DNA of 64,000 bases from an uncultured Pelagibacteraceae bacterium (GTDB taxonomy: Bacteria > Pseudomonadota > Alphaproteobacteria > Pelagibacterales > Pelagibacteraceae), in contig CACGWC010000001.1 in NCBI GenBank assembly GCA_902576785.1, forward strand, positions 1-64,000. The letters are read 5' to 3'. The translations under genes were made by a program, and so were the position numbers. How positions within the stretch are numbered: the stretch's first letter is position 1; every line of letters starts with the position of its first letter. Below are positions 57,323-64,000 of the stretch, in pieces. Under the pieces are notes generated by a model that saw nothing but the letters and a program-made list of their open reading frames with translations, did not search any database and was not told the origin of the DNA.

Positions 57323-58407
57323 TATTTTACCAATGTTTTATTAATTATTTCATCTTCCATATTAATTTCAAAAGCTTTTTTCTCTTTATCAAACAAATTA
57401 CTTATAAAGTTGAACACATTTTTTGCATAAAGATTTGATGCTGAAAAAGCTAATCTATTTAATATATTGGCCTCGCCCATTATTTTAACGCCATTGCTCT
57501 CGATAACCTCATCGACTTTGGTTAGCTCAGTGTTTCCGCCTTGTGACGCAGCTAAATCATAAATCACTGAACCACTTGGCATTACATCGATCATATCTTT
57601 TTTTATAATAGTAGGAGCTTTTTTTCCAGGTATTAAAGCAGTACAAATTACAATATCAATTTTCTTTAGTGTCTCTTTTAATAAGTTTTCTTGTTTTTGT
57701 TTGAAGTCCTCAGATGCTTCTTTTGCATATCCACCATCTGTTTCTAAATTTTCAGCTCCTTCTACTGTTAAAAATTTTCCTCCCAAGCTTTCTACTTGTT
57801 CCTTGGAAGCCAATCTTACATCTGTTGCAAAAACAATTGCTCCCATTCTTTTTGCAGTTGCGATAGCTTGTAAACCAGCAACTCCCGCACCAACAATTAG
57901 TACTTTAGCTGCAGATATTGTGCCAGCAGCTGTCATCATCATTGGTATTGCTTTTTGAAAATATGCAAAAGAATCCACAACTGCTTTGTAACCTGCTAAA
58001 TTTGCCTGCGATGATAAAATATCCATGGATTGTGCTCTGGTAATTCTTGGTAACAATTCAAGCGAAAAACAATTAATTTTTTTAGAATTTATATCACTTA
58101 ATTTCTCACTATTTGAATAGGGATTTAAAACTCCAATTAAGATTTGATTTTCCTTAAGTTTTTTTAAAGCTTCTTCGTTTGGAAGATTCATTTGCAAAAT
58201 TGCATTTGAATTCGACAAAACTTGATCATTACTTAATATTTTTGCACCCTCATTCTCATATTGGTTATCATTAATACCTAAGTGTGATGCATAGTTTTTG
58301 CTTAAATGAACCTCTAAACCTAAAGATGTATATTTTTTAATTATGTCTGGAGTAATTGCGACTCGCTTTTCAATTTTTAGATTTTCGGAAATTGATCCTA
58401 TTATCAT
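57322..58407 (-). CDS. pntAA: NAD(P) transhydrogenase alpha subunit, NAD-binding part
   Basis: Soluble NAD(H)-binding domain I of the transhydrogenase, 361 aa. It has EKRVAITPDIIKKY near the start, SRATRAQSMDILSSQANLAGY-type NAD-site sequence (PRITRAQSMDILSSQ), the Rossmann motif VGAGVAGLQAIATAKRMGA and SVIYDLAASQGGN. Its stop abuts pntAB. A tiny oxidase-subunit gene ends one base upstream of its start. Confidence 0.96.
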   Translation of the reverse strand: MIIGSISENLKIEKRVAITPDIIKKYTSLGLEVHLSKNYASHLGINDNQYENEGAKILSNDQVLSNSNAILQMNLPNEEALKKLKENQILIGVLNPYSNSEKLSDINSKKINCFSLELLPRITRAQSMDILSSQANLAGYKAVVDSFAYFQKAIPMMMTAAGTISAAKVLIVGAGVAGLQAIATAKRMGAIVFATDVRLASKEQVESLGGKFLTVEGAENLETDGGYAKEASEDFKQKQENLLKETLKKIDIVICTALIPGKKAPTIIKKDMIDVMPSGSVIYDLAASQGGNTELTKVDEVIESNGVKIMGEANILNRLAFSASNLYAKNVFNFISNLFDKEKKAFEINMEDEIINKTLVK

Positions 58408-58408
58408 T

Positions 58409-58519
58409 CTACAACAGAAATAATGCCATTAGTATTAATACAACAACAACTGCAACAGAGCCCCAAAGCACAAATTTTGTAAAATTATTCCATGTATTTT
58501 TATGACTCTCATTGTCCAT
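58409..58519 (-). CDS. aa3-type cytochrome c oxidase subunit IV-like microprotein
   Basis: A 36-residue protein, MDNESHKNTWNNFTKFVLW then one hydrophobic helix (~19-36). This matches the bacterial aa3-type oxidase subunit IV family (COX4_pro_2), a tiny single-helix subunit whose gene is often found beside pntA in alphaproteobacteria. Start and stop codons are clear (ATG 58519, TAG 58409), and it lies one base from pntAA. The oxidase main subunits are not in the window. Confidence 0.75.
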   Translation of the reverse strand: MDNESHKNTWNNFTKFVLWGSVAVVVVLILMALFLL

Positions 58520-58522
58520 ATG

Positions 58523-58648
58523 TTATTTTTGTCTAGCTTTAAATTTGGGGTTTTTTTTATTAATAATATAAACACGCCCTCTTCTTCTTACTAGTTTAGA
58601 ATTTAAATCTCTTTTTTTCAGTGATTTTAAAGAACTTGCAATTTTCAT
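58523..58648 (-). CDS. rpmJ: 50S ribosomal protein L36
   Basis: A 41-aa protein beginning [19 protein letters not shown] and ending NPKFKARQK, with [14 protein letters not shown] in the middle. This is the longer Zn-independent alphaproteobacterial L36. Its ATG overlaps the epimerase stop as ATGA and the oxidase-subunit gene follows after 3 nt, so it is in the same run. Confidence 0.9.
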   Translation of the reverse strand: MKIASSLKSLKKRDLNSKLVRRRGRVYIINKKNPKFKARQK

Positions 58649-59538
58649 AAAATTTTTTTGTGCTTTTTAATAAACGATGTTACATAATCTTTCAAATTTA
58701 TTTTTCCATATTTTCTAATAATTTTATTGTTATTAGACATATTTGTTAAAGCTGACGCATATCTTTCCCCTGGTCTAGATGGGAGATATTTTACTTTATA
58801 ATCGAACATTTTTGCCACATCTATAATCGAGTAAGATTTTTTATGGATGATACTGTAATGAGCACATCTATTTTTTTTCCAAGCCTCATAACAAATATCC
58901 ACCGTATCAGAAATATGAGTAAATCTTCTTGTCTGAGTTCCTGGTTTTACGATTGTTAATGGTAATTTTTTTTTATACTGATTTTCAAAAATTCCAATAA
59001 CTGTAGCCATTTCACCAGACATGATATGTCTTGGTCCATACACATTATAAAAATAAATTATTTCATATTTTAGATTAAACCATTTTTTTAAATTTTCTAA
59101 TAACTCTAAATTTTTTGACTTTGTAAACGCATAAGGAGATAAATTTTTATCTCTACCTTTATTTCCAAGGCTGGCAGAAGTAGCAGAATATATTAATTTA
59201 ATTTTATTATCTAAACAAAATTTAAATACTTCTTTACTTCCTTTAAGGTTAGTATCAAAACATTTGTCAAATTTTAAAAAACTTTGGTAAATTCTTGAAA
59301 ACTCTCCAAAATGAAAAATTGAATGTATTTTTTTTTTATAACTCTTCAATAATTTTGAAATATTTTGAATATCACCTTTAATATATTTATTTTTTTTAGA
59401 TAAAATATGATTATTTTTTTTACCAGTAGAATAGTTATCGATGCTAATTATATTTAATGAAGTCTTTTTGTTAAGATGCTCTATTAAGTTTGAACCAACA
59501 AAACCAGCTCCACCAGTAATAACGATGTATTTTTTCAT
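58645..59538 (-). CDS. NAD-dependent nucleotide-sugar epimerase/dehydratase
   Basis: Extended short-chain dehydrogenase. The Rossmann motif is [15 protein letters not shown] (~residues 7-21). The catalytic Tyr-Lys pair is in [14 protein letters not shown] and the sugar-pocket region is [20 protein letters not shown]. The best start is ATG 59538. A longer ORF to 59592 would run back into the 5S rRNA gene and is rejected. The length is about 297 aa. It probably acts in surface-sugar synthesis; the exact reaction is unknown. It starts only 9 nt after the 5S 3' end. Confidence 0.85.
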   Translation of the reverse strand: MKKYIVITGGAGFVGSNLIEHLNKKTSLNIISIDNYSTGKKNNHILSKKNKYIKGDIQNISKLLKSYKKKIHSIFHFGEFSRIYQSFLKFDKCFDTNLKGSKEVFKFCLDNKIKLIYSATSASLGNKGRDKNLSPYAFTKSKNLELLENLKKWFNLKYEIIYFYNVYGPRHIMSGEMATVIGIFENQYKKKLPLTIVKPGTQTRRFTHISDTVDICYEAWKKNRCAHYSIIHKKSYSIIDVAKMFDYKVKYLPSRPGERYASALTNMSNNNKIIRKYGKINLKDYVTSFIKKHKKIL

Positions 59539-59547
59539 ACAAGAATA

Positions 59548-59663
59548 GCCTGGCAACGTCCTACTCTTCCATGTCTTAAGACAAAGTACCATTGGCGCAG
59601 AAAGGCTTGACTTCCGAGTTCGGAATGGGATCGGGTATTACCCTTTCGCAATAATCACCAGGC
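59548..59663 (-). rRNA. rrf: 5S ribosomal RNA (solitary)
   Basis: A 116-nt minus-strand 5S rRNA. The ends GCCTGG (5') and CCAGGC (3') pair as helix I. The internal conserved segments CCCGATCCCATTCCGAACTCGG and the loop E/helix IV region ATGGTACTTTG..AAGACATGGAAGAGTAGG are present. No 23S gene lies on its 5' side within the window. A promoter-like pair sits right upstream. Confidence 0.97.
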
Positions 59664-59672
59664 TGGAGTTTT

Positions 59673-59700
59673 ATAGTATATTTTTTTGATTTTACAACAA
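59673..59700 (-). promoter_or_regulatory. Candidate promoter of the 5S rRNA gene
   Basis: On the minus strand, TTGTTG (59700-59695) and TACTAT (59678-59673) are separated by 16 nt. Initiation would fall near 59667, within a few bases of the mature 5S 5' end at 59663. The rest of the 59664-59777 spacer shows only AT-rich sequence. Confidence 0.6.
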
Positions 59701-59777
59701 AATTAAATAGTTTTTTTATTAAAATAACTTAACTAATTGAGACATATTTGAACTTTAATAGCTAAGAATTAAAATAA

Positions 59778-60350
59778 TTAATCTACATCAAATAATCTCA
59801 ATAAACGTTCAATAAATACAGTTCTAGTAAAATTTAAAAAATAAAAGTTTGGTTTTTTTATTTTTTTATAAATAAATTTATCTGTATTATAAATTAAATC
59901 ATTTTGTAATGTTGTTTCTATTTTCATAATATTAAGAAGTTTTCCAAGTATTGTATTTTTTAGTCTATCATCCATAATTTTTTTAAAAGAATATACAACT
60001 ATTTTTTTATTATAATTAATATCAATTAAAAGATTTACATAAAAATAAACCACTCTGCTAAAACTTTTTTTACTAGGTATAAAGGTAGCAATTAAAATTA
60101 ATTTATTCGTTTTCGAAATTAAATAATCTATAAATTTTTTATAATCAAAAATATAATTATTTAAATTTTTTATTTGAATTCTAGAAATTTCATGGTGAAA
60201 ACCAGACAATATAATTATATCGAAATTATCTATATTTCTTAAATTCCACAATTCTCTAAAATTTATAAATTTGATTTTTTCATTATTAAATTTTTTTGCA
60301 AAAGTATTTTTGATGCTATAACTTGATCCAATAATTAATATTTTTAACAT
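59778..60350 (-). CDS. Unrecognised protein with N-terminal Rossmann-like motif
   Basis: About 190 residues, extremely rich in Ile, Lys and Asn. It starts LKILIIGSSYSIKNTFAKKF, which looks like the first strand and turn of a nucleotide-binding fold. No family was recognised. The ATG at 60350 is preferred; an upstream TTG (60371) would overlap the divergent gene. The divergent partner at 60364 is only 13 nt away. Confidence 0.6.
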   Translation of the reverse strand: MLKILIIGSSYSIKNTFAKKFNNEKIKFINFRELWNLRNIDNFDIIILSGFHHEISRIQIKNLNNYIFDYKKFIDYLISKTNKLILIATFIPSKKSFSRVVYFYVNLLIDINYNKKIVVYSFKKIMDDRLKNTILGKLLNIMKIETTLQNDLIYNTDKFIYKKIKKPNFYFLNFTRTVFIERLLRLFDVD

Positions 60351-60363
60351 CAAATATTTATAT

Positions 60364-61278
60364 ATGATCAAAATTAATCATTCAATTTTAGGAAGTGGAT
60401 TGAGTGCGCTTGTTAGAGATAAGGTAAAAATCAATTCAAAAATCTTTTATTGTAATGAAAAAAAAATTATAAAAAGTAAAAAATTTTATGAATTTAATGG
60501 ATTTGGTGGAAATACTAATATTTGGGGTGGATATGTAAATTACGAAAGATACAAAAATTTAATTAAGAATAGTAAATTTCAAAAATTCAAAAAAAAAAAT
60601 AATTTTTTTAAAATCAGAAAATATATGAATAATTTTATCAATATTACACATTACCTGAGCAACAAAAATAACAATGATATTTTAAGAATAAAAAAGAGTA
60701 ATTTTAAAAATGAATTAATAAATGAAAAAATTACGAAAATAAAAATTCAAAAAAAAAATATTTATATTATCGGAAAAAAAATTTACAAAACTAAAACTCT
60801 CGACCTTTGTGTCGGTAATTTAGGAATTCTTAAATTATTATATAATTCAAAATTAGTTAACAAAGGAGATATAATAAGTTTTGAAGATGGTAGCTGTTCT
60901 TACTCATTAAATATTTTTTTGAATAAGAAAAAATATTATTACATACCAATGAAATTGGGAGATGTGATCAAAAAAATTTTTTATAAAAAAATTAAAAAGT
61001 ACAATGAAAACTGTGAAAATGGATTTTTAGTGCAAAAATTTTCTTATAATAAAAAAAAATTTAATTATAGAATTGAAGATATAATGAAATATGAGTCTAG
61101 AAATATTAGATATTTTCTTAGTAACCATATAGTTAAACTAAGCATTAACAAAATGCCTATAAAAATTTTTATAAAAAAAATCTCAAAAAATATTAATGTA
61201 TATAATAGCGGTGTTCTGAGAAAATATATTGCTGGACCAATTTCCCAAGATATAATCTACAACTCTTTTGATAAGTAA
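60364..61278 (+). CDS. Short FAD-binding-like protein resembling a reduced GMC oxidoreductase
   Basis: 304 residues. An FAD-binding dinucleotide motif appears at the very start (ILGSGLSALV, residues 8-17). The segment GFGGNTNIWGGYVN (~residues 51-64) recalls the GMC FAD loop. LDLCVGNLGILKLLYNS (~140-156) recalls the second FAD contact, and GPISQDIIYNSF closes the chain like a GMC C-terminus. Normal GMC enzymes have ~500 aa, so the substrate domain is shrunken. The catalytic His/Asn pair could not be placed. Divergent from a possible partner gene. Confidence 0.5.
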   Translation: MIKINHSILGSGLSALVRDKVKINSKIFYCNEKKIIKSKKFYEFNGFGGNTNIWGGYVNYERYKNLIKNSKFQKFKKKNNFFKIRKYMNNFINITHYLSNKNNNDILRIKKSNFKNELINEKITKIKIQKKNIYIIGKKIYKTKTLDLCVGNLGILKLLYNSKLVNKGDIISFEDGSCSYSLNIFLNKKKYYYIPMKLGDVIKKIFYKKIKKYNENCENGFLVQKFSYNKKKFNYRIEDIMKYESRNIRYFLSNHIVKLSINKMPIKIFIKKISKNINVYNSGVLRKYIAGPISQDIIYNSFDK

Positions 61279-61283
61279 TAAAT

Positions 61284-61976
61284 TTATAAACTTTTCTTAT
61301 TTTTAAATGTGAAAATACATTGTTTAATAAAAATCATAACTATTTTTAAATCAAGTTTAGATTTTCCATGTTTTCTTTTTTTAAAATTAATTTGATGATC
61401 TAAAATAGTTAAATTTTCTTTACTATTATAAATAATATCAAATAAAATTTTATAACCATTTAAATAGAAGTTTTTTTTATAAAACAAAAAAAGATTTTTT
61501 TTACACACAAAAAATCCAGATAATGGATCTGTAGTTTTTTTTTTAAAAAAAAGGTTGATTAATTGTATAAAAAATAACGAAAATGTTGTTCTAAGAAAGC
61601 TCAAGTTACCAGAGTATTTTTTTTTTAAAAAGCGACTACCAACTACTATATCTTTTTTTTCTTTTAAAAATTTTTTTATCATGAAATTTGCGCAATCAAT
61701 ATTATGTTGTAAATCACAATCCATAACTAATACATTATTGTACTTAGAATTATTTACACCTAACATAATTGATTTAGACAGATCCTTTTTTTTTTTAATC
61801 CTTTTTATAAATTTAACTTTTTTAGTTTTTAATTTTTTGATTATTGTTGCAGTACCGTCTTGTGAGTTATCATCAACAAATATTAATTCGTAGTTATATT
61901 TTAATTTTTTTGACTCGTTTATTATGGTAGGTATGTTTTTAGCTTCATTTAAAGTTGGAATGACTACCGAGATCAT
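61284..61976 (-). CDS. Family 2 glycosyltransferase (dolichol-phosphate mannosyltransferase-like)
   Basis: GT-A fold enzyme of 230 aa. It starts ISVVIPTLNEAKNI, has the donor-site VFVDDNSQDGT-type motif IFVDDNSQDGT (~34-44), VMDCDLQHN (~DxD equivalent, ~residue 92) and VGSRFLKKKYSG. The pattern is that of polyprenol-phosphate sugar transferases. One hydrophobic stretch follows (~130-150). It is convergent with the FAD-binding gene and divergent from gmd. Confidence 0.85.
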   Translation of the reverse strand: MISVVIPTLNEAKNIPTIINESKKLKYNYELIFVDDNSQDGTATIIKKLKTKKVKFIKRIKKKKDLSKSIMLGVNNSKYNNVLVMDCDLQHNIDCANFMIKKFLKEKKDIVVGSRFLKKKYSGNLSFLRTTFSLFFIQLINLFFKKKTTDPLSGFFVCKKNLFLFYKKNFYLNGYKILFDIIYNSKENLTILDHQINFKKRKHGKSKLDLKIVMIFIKQCIFTFKNKKSL

Positions 61977-62050
61977 GTTTTATAATTAATAAATTTTGTA
62001 TTTTTATGTTTAAATTGTTTAAGAGTTTATATAATCATAAAGATATTTAT

Positions 62051-63058
62051 ATGAGAAAAATTGCTCTGATTACAGGTATAACTGGTCAAGATGGTGCGTA
62101 TCTTGCAAAATTTTTAAAAGAAAAAAATTATAAAGTAATTGGTACTTACACAGGAATTAAGCCAAATCTATTTAGATTAAAAAAATTAAATATATCAAAA
62201 AAAATAATTTTAATTAAAATGAATATAAATAATTCAAGCCAAATTTCAAAAATATTGGAGAGATATAAAATTAATGAAATATATAATTTAGCTTCTCAAT
62301 CATATGTAGATAAATCTTTTAAAAATCCAATAAATACAAATAAAGTTAATGCGCTTGGCCCTTTGTATCTTTTGGAAGCAATAAAAAAAAGAGATAAAAC
62401 AATAAAATTTTACCAAGCATCCTCATCTGAAATGTTTGGAAATAGTAAAAATGTTTTTCAATCAGAAAAAACAAAATTTGAACCACAGAGTCCTTACGCA
62501 ATTAGTAAATTATTTGCACATTATATGACTCGTCATTACAGAGAAACTTACAATATATTTGCTGTTTCTGGAATATTATTTAATCATGAATCACCTTTAA
62601 GAGATAAAAACTTTGTATCCTCTAAAATCATAAAGGGATTAATTAATTTCAAAAAGAACAAAGGTAAAGCAATAGAACTAGGAAATATAAATATTAAAAG
62701 AGACTGGGGATATTCAAAAGAGTACGTAGTACAGATGTGGAAAATGCTTCAAACTAAAAAACCAGATGACTATGTTATAGCTACTGGGAAAAGCCACTCT
62801 TTAAAACAGATGATTAATATTTCAATAAATTATTTGAATATAAAAGCCAAATGGACAGGTAAGGGTTTAAATTTAAAGTTGGTCAATATTTCTGACAATA
62901 AAACAATCATAAGAATAAATAAAAAATATTTTAGACCAAATGATATAAATTCTACTAAAGGAAATATTAGTAAAGCAAAAAAAATATTAAATTGGAAGCC
63001 TAGAACAAGCTTTAAAAATCTTATTAAAATTTTAATTAATGACAAAATTAAAGAATAA
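62051..63058 (+). CDS. gmd: GDP-mannose 4,6-dehydratase family protein
   Basis: Removes water from GDP-mannose to give the 4-keto-6-deoxy sugar, precursor of GDP-fucose, GDP-rhamnose or GDP-perosamine. The start is ATG 62051 (RKIALITGITGQDGAYLAKFL). An ORF beginning 15 codons earlier adds an unrelated N-terminus. FYQASSSEMFG, the Tyr-Lys pair in SPYAISKLFAHYM and LFNHESPLRDKNFVSSKI are diagnostic of GMD. The length is about 335 aa. A downstream reductase is not in the window. Confidence 0.87.
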   Translation: MRKIALITGITGQDGAYLAKFLKEKNYKVIGTYTGIKPNLFRLKKLNISKKIILIKMNINNSSQISKILERYKINEIYNLASQSYVDKSFKNPINTNKVNALGPLYLLEAIKKRDKTIKFYQASSSEMFGNSKNVFQSEKTKFEPQSPYAISKLFAHYMTRHYRETYNIFAVSGILFNHESPLRDKNFVSSKIIKGLINFKKNKGKAIELGNINIKRDWGYSKEYVVQMWKMLQTKKPDDYVIATGKSHSLKQMINISINYLNIKAKWTGKGLNLKLVNISDNKTIIRINKKYFRPNDINSTKGNISKAKKILNWKPRTSFKNLIKILINDKIKE

Positions 63059-63118
63059 ATTAATTTTAATTTTCTTAAAATATTATTTATATTTATTTGC
63101 GGTTAATTAATATAAAAA

Positions 63119-64000
63119 ATGTTAGAAGTTATTATTGCTTGTTTTATAAGTATTTTTGTAATTACATCCTATGGCAAATTCTTTATATCATTAACATTTT
63201 CAAATAATTATCAATCTAATTTAGATATTTCTGAAAAAGGTCTAATTGGTATAATTGTCATATCCTTCCTTGGACTTTTAATAAATTTTGTACTTCCTTT
63301 AAATGAAATTTTGTCCAGTACACTATTTATAATCGGAATAATTTTGGGAATTAAATATAGAATTTATTTGAACAAAGAATATTTAATAATTACGAGTTTA
63401 ATTAGTTTTGTTTTAATAATATATTCAAATGTTAATCGTCCTGATGCAGGATTATACCATCTTCCCATCACCAGTATTTTAAATGAAAGCAAAATAATAA
63501 TTGGTTTAACAAATATTCATTTCAGATTTGGACACGGATCTTTAATTCAATATTTATCTGCACTTCATAATACATTTTTATTTAATATATCTTTTTTAAC
63601 AATCCCACTTGCTACTATTTTTTCTATATATATTTTTTTCTTATATAAAAAAATTGTTTTCTTTTTTAAAGATAAAAATACTACATTAAGTCTTCTGTAC
63701 TTAATTTTTTTTGTCATAAGTATTTATGCTTTTAATAGATACAGTGCATACGGTAACGACGCATCAGCACATATATTTTATTTTTATTTTTATTTAAAAT
63801 TATTAGAAATTTTTTTAAAGCAAAATTTGACTACCGATAAATTTTTTTTTCTATTTTTTATTGCAATATTTCTTTCAACTTTAAAAGTATTCATGATAAT
63901 ATCAATTATTCCTTTAATTTATTTATTTTTGAAAATAAAGAGTAAGATTACGATTTTTAAAAATTTCAAGTTCTATTTATTTTCATCTTTATTCGTAATG
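63119..64000 (+). CDS. Multi-pass membrane protein (partial, 3' end outside window)
   Basis: At least 294 residues, open to the window edge. The ATG at 63119 begins MLEVIIACFISIFV. About seven hydrophobic segments are visible, with the loop NRPDAGLYHLPIT (~residues 107-119) and HFRFGHGSLIQYL between them. An extracytoplasmic His-containing loop of this kind is seen in large membrane proteins of surface-glycan loci, including glycosyltransferase-C-like proteins. The function is unknown. Confidence 0.65.
   Translation, partial: MLEVIIACFISIFVITSYGKFFISLTFSNNYQSNLDISEKGLIGIIVISFLGLLINFVLPLNEILSSTLFIIGIILGIKYRIYLNKEYLIITSLISFVLIIYSNVNRPDAGLYHLPITSILNESKIIIGLTNIHFRFGHGSLIQYLSALHNTFLFNISFLTIPLATIFSIYIFFLYKKIVFFFKDKNTTLSLLYLIFFVISIYAFNRYSAYGNDASAHIFYFYFYLKLLEIFLKQNLTTDKFFFLFFIAIFLSTLKVFMIISIIPLIYLFLKIKSKITIFKNFKFYLFSSLFVM

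Larger units (their letters stand above)
59664..64000. other. Start of AT-rich surface-polysaccharide region (probable SAR11 hypervariable region)
   Basis: From the 5S gene to the window end the genes are for sugar nucleotides, glycosyl transfer and membrane steps. Base composition is visibly richer in A/T, and coding density and strand change frequently. In SAR11 genomes the largest hypervariable region has been described between the 23S and 5S rRNA genes with cell-surface genes; the position and content here match. The far end is not in the window. Confidence 0.7.

Noticed and set aside
57020-58407. pntA apparently broken into two genes
   Set aside because: Split alpha subunits (pntAA/pntAB) are normal in alphaproteobacteria, and both parts have intact starts and tight spacing.
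59539-59592. An N-terminal extension of the epimerase gene
   Set aside because: It would be translated from the 5S rRNA sequence; the Rossmann motif begins properly after ATG 59538.
60440-61260. Long A-rich stretches that look like repeats or a low-complexity element
   Set aside because: They encode Lys/Asn/Ile-rich protein in a continuous frame; no unit repeat or spacer pattern was found, so not a CRISPR or satellite.
1-64000. Insertion sequences, prophage, integrases or CRISPR arrays
   Set aside because: No transposase, integrase, phage structural gene or direct-repeat array was recognised; the RuvC-like gene alone is not evidence of a prophage.

Overview
This window comes from a streamlined, very AT-rich alphaproteobacterium, almost certainly a SAR11 (Candidatus Pelagibacter) genome. 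The evidence is the tightly packed gene order, proteins rich in Lys, Asn and Ile, a circularly permuted two-piece tmRNA typical of alphaproteobacteria, and alphaproteobacterial markers (DUF1013/TrcR, a ZauP-like ZapA partner, a tiny aa3-oxidase subunit IV, split pntA). There is also a lone 5S rRNA gene at the edge of a surface-polysaccharide region. The taxon is inferred from gene content only. No insertion sequence, prophage, integrase or CRISPR array was seen.

Layout. 1-5467 (minus): partial ilvB, miaA, then the envelope quality-control set degP, a DUF2065 gene, hflC and hflK. 5522-9284: mrp, a large OafA-type acyltransferase with an SGNH domain, and thyX. 9285-9746: the permuted tmRNA and tRNA-Leu(GAG). 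9747-17991: nadA-nadC facing ppdK-glyS-glyQ-S49 protease. 18100-26331: isoprenoid and cofactor genes (ispB, pdxH, aroC, dxs, ispA, xseB), tsaC and an ABC-2 transporter. 26332-28346: tRNA-Arg(TCG), an RluD-family pseudouridine synthase, rpoH. 28352-46151 (all minus): a long block of cell-division, folate, Tol-Pal, repair and nucleotide genes running zauP-zapA-fau-ymdB-yebC-ruvC-like-tolQRAB-pal-cpoB-tilS-ftsH-folP-glmM-thiD-purA and ending in an Ig-domain autotransporter.

46204-54434 (plus): central carbon metabolism followed by translation genes (tkt-gap-pgk-fba-thiE-efp-suhB-rpmE-trcR-rpsU-tRNA-fMet). 54471-59538: a sugar N-acetyltransferase, then a minus-strand run from an epimerase through rpmJ, a small oxidase subunit and pntAB to a transaldolase-like gene. 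59548-59663 is the solitary 5S rRNA. From there to the window end the genes are extremely AT-rich surface-sugar genes, which I read as the start of the SAR11 hypervariable region described between the 23S and 5S rRNA genes.

Metabolically, ppdK plus gap, pgk, fba and tkt give gluconeogenesis and non-oxidative pentose-phosphate flux, and pntAB supplies NADPH. thiD and thiE without thiC in the window fit salvage of the thiamin pyrimidine. thyX and folP mark a flavin-dependent dTMP route with de novo folate. The most striking structural feature is compaction: all seven convergent gene pairs have their stop codons within 9 nt of each other, and two of them share a TTAA tetramer as both stops.
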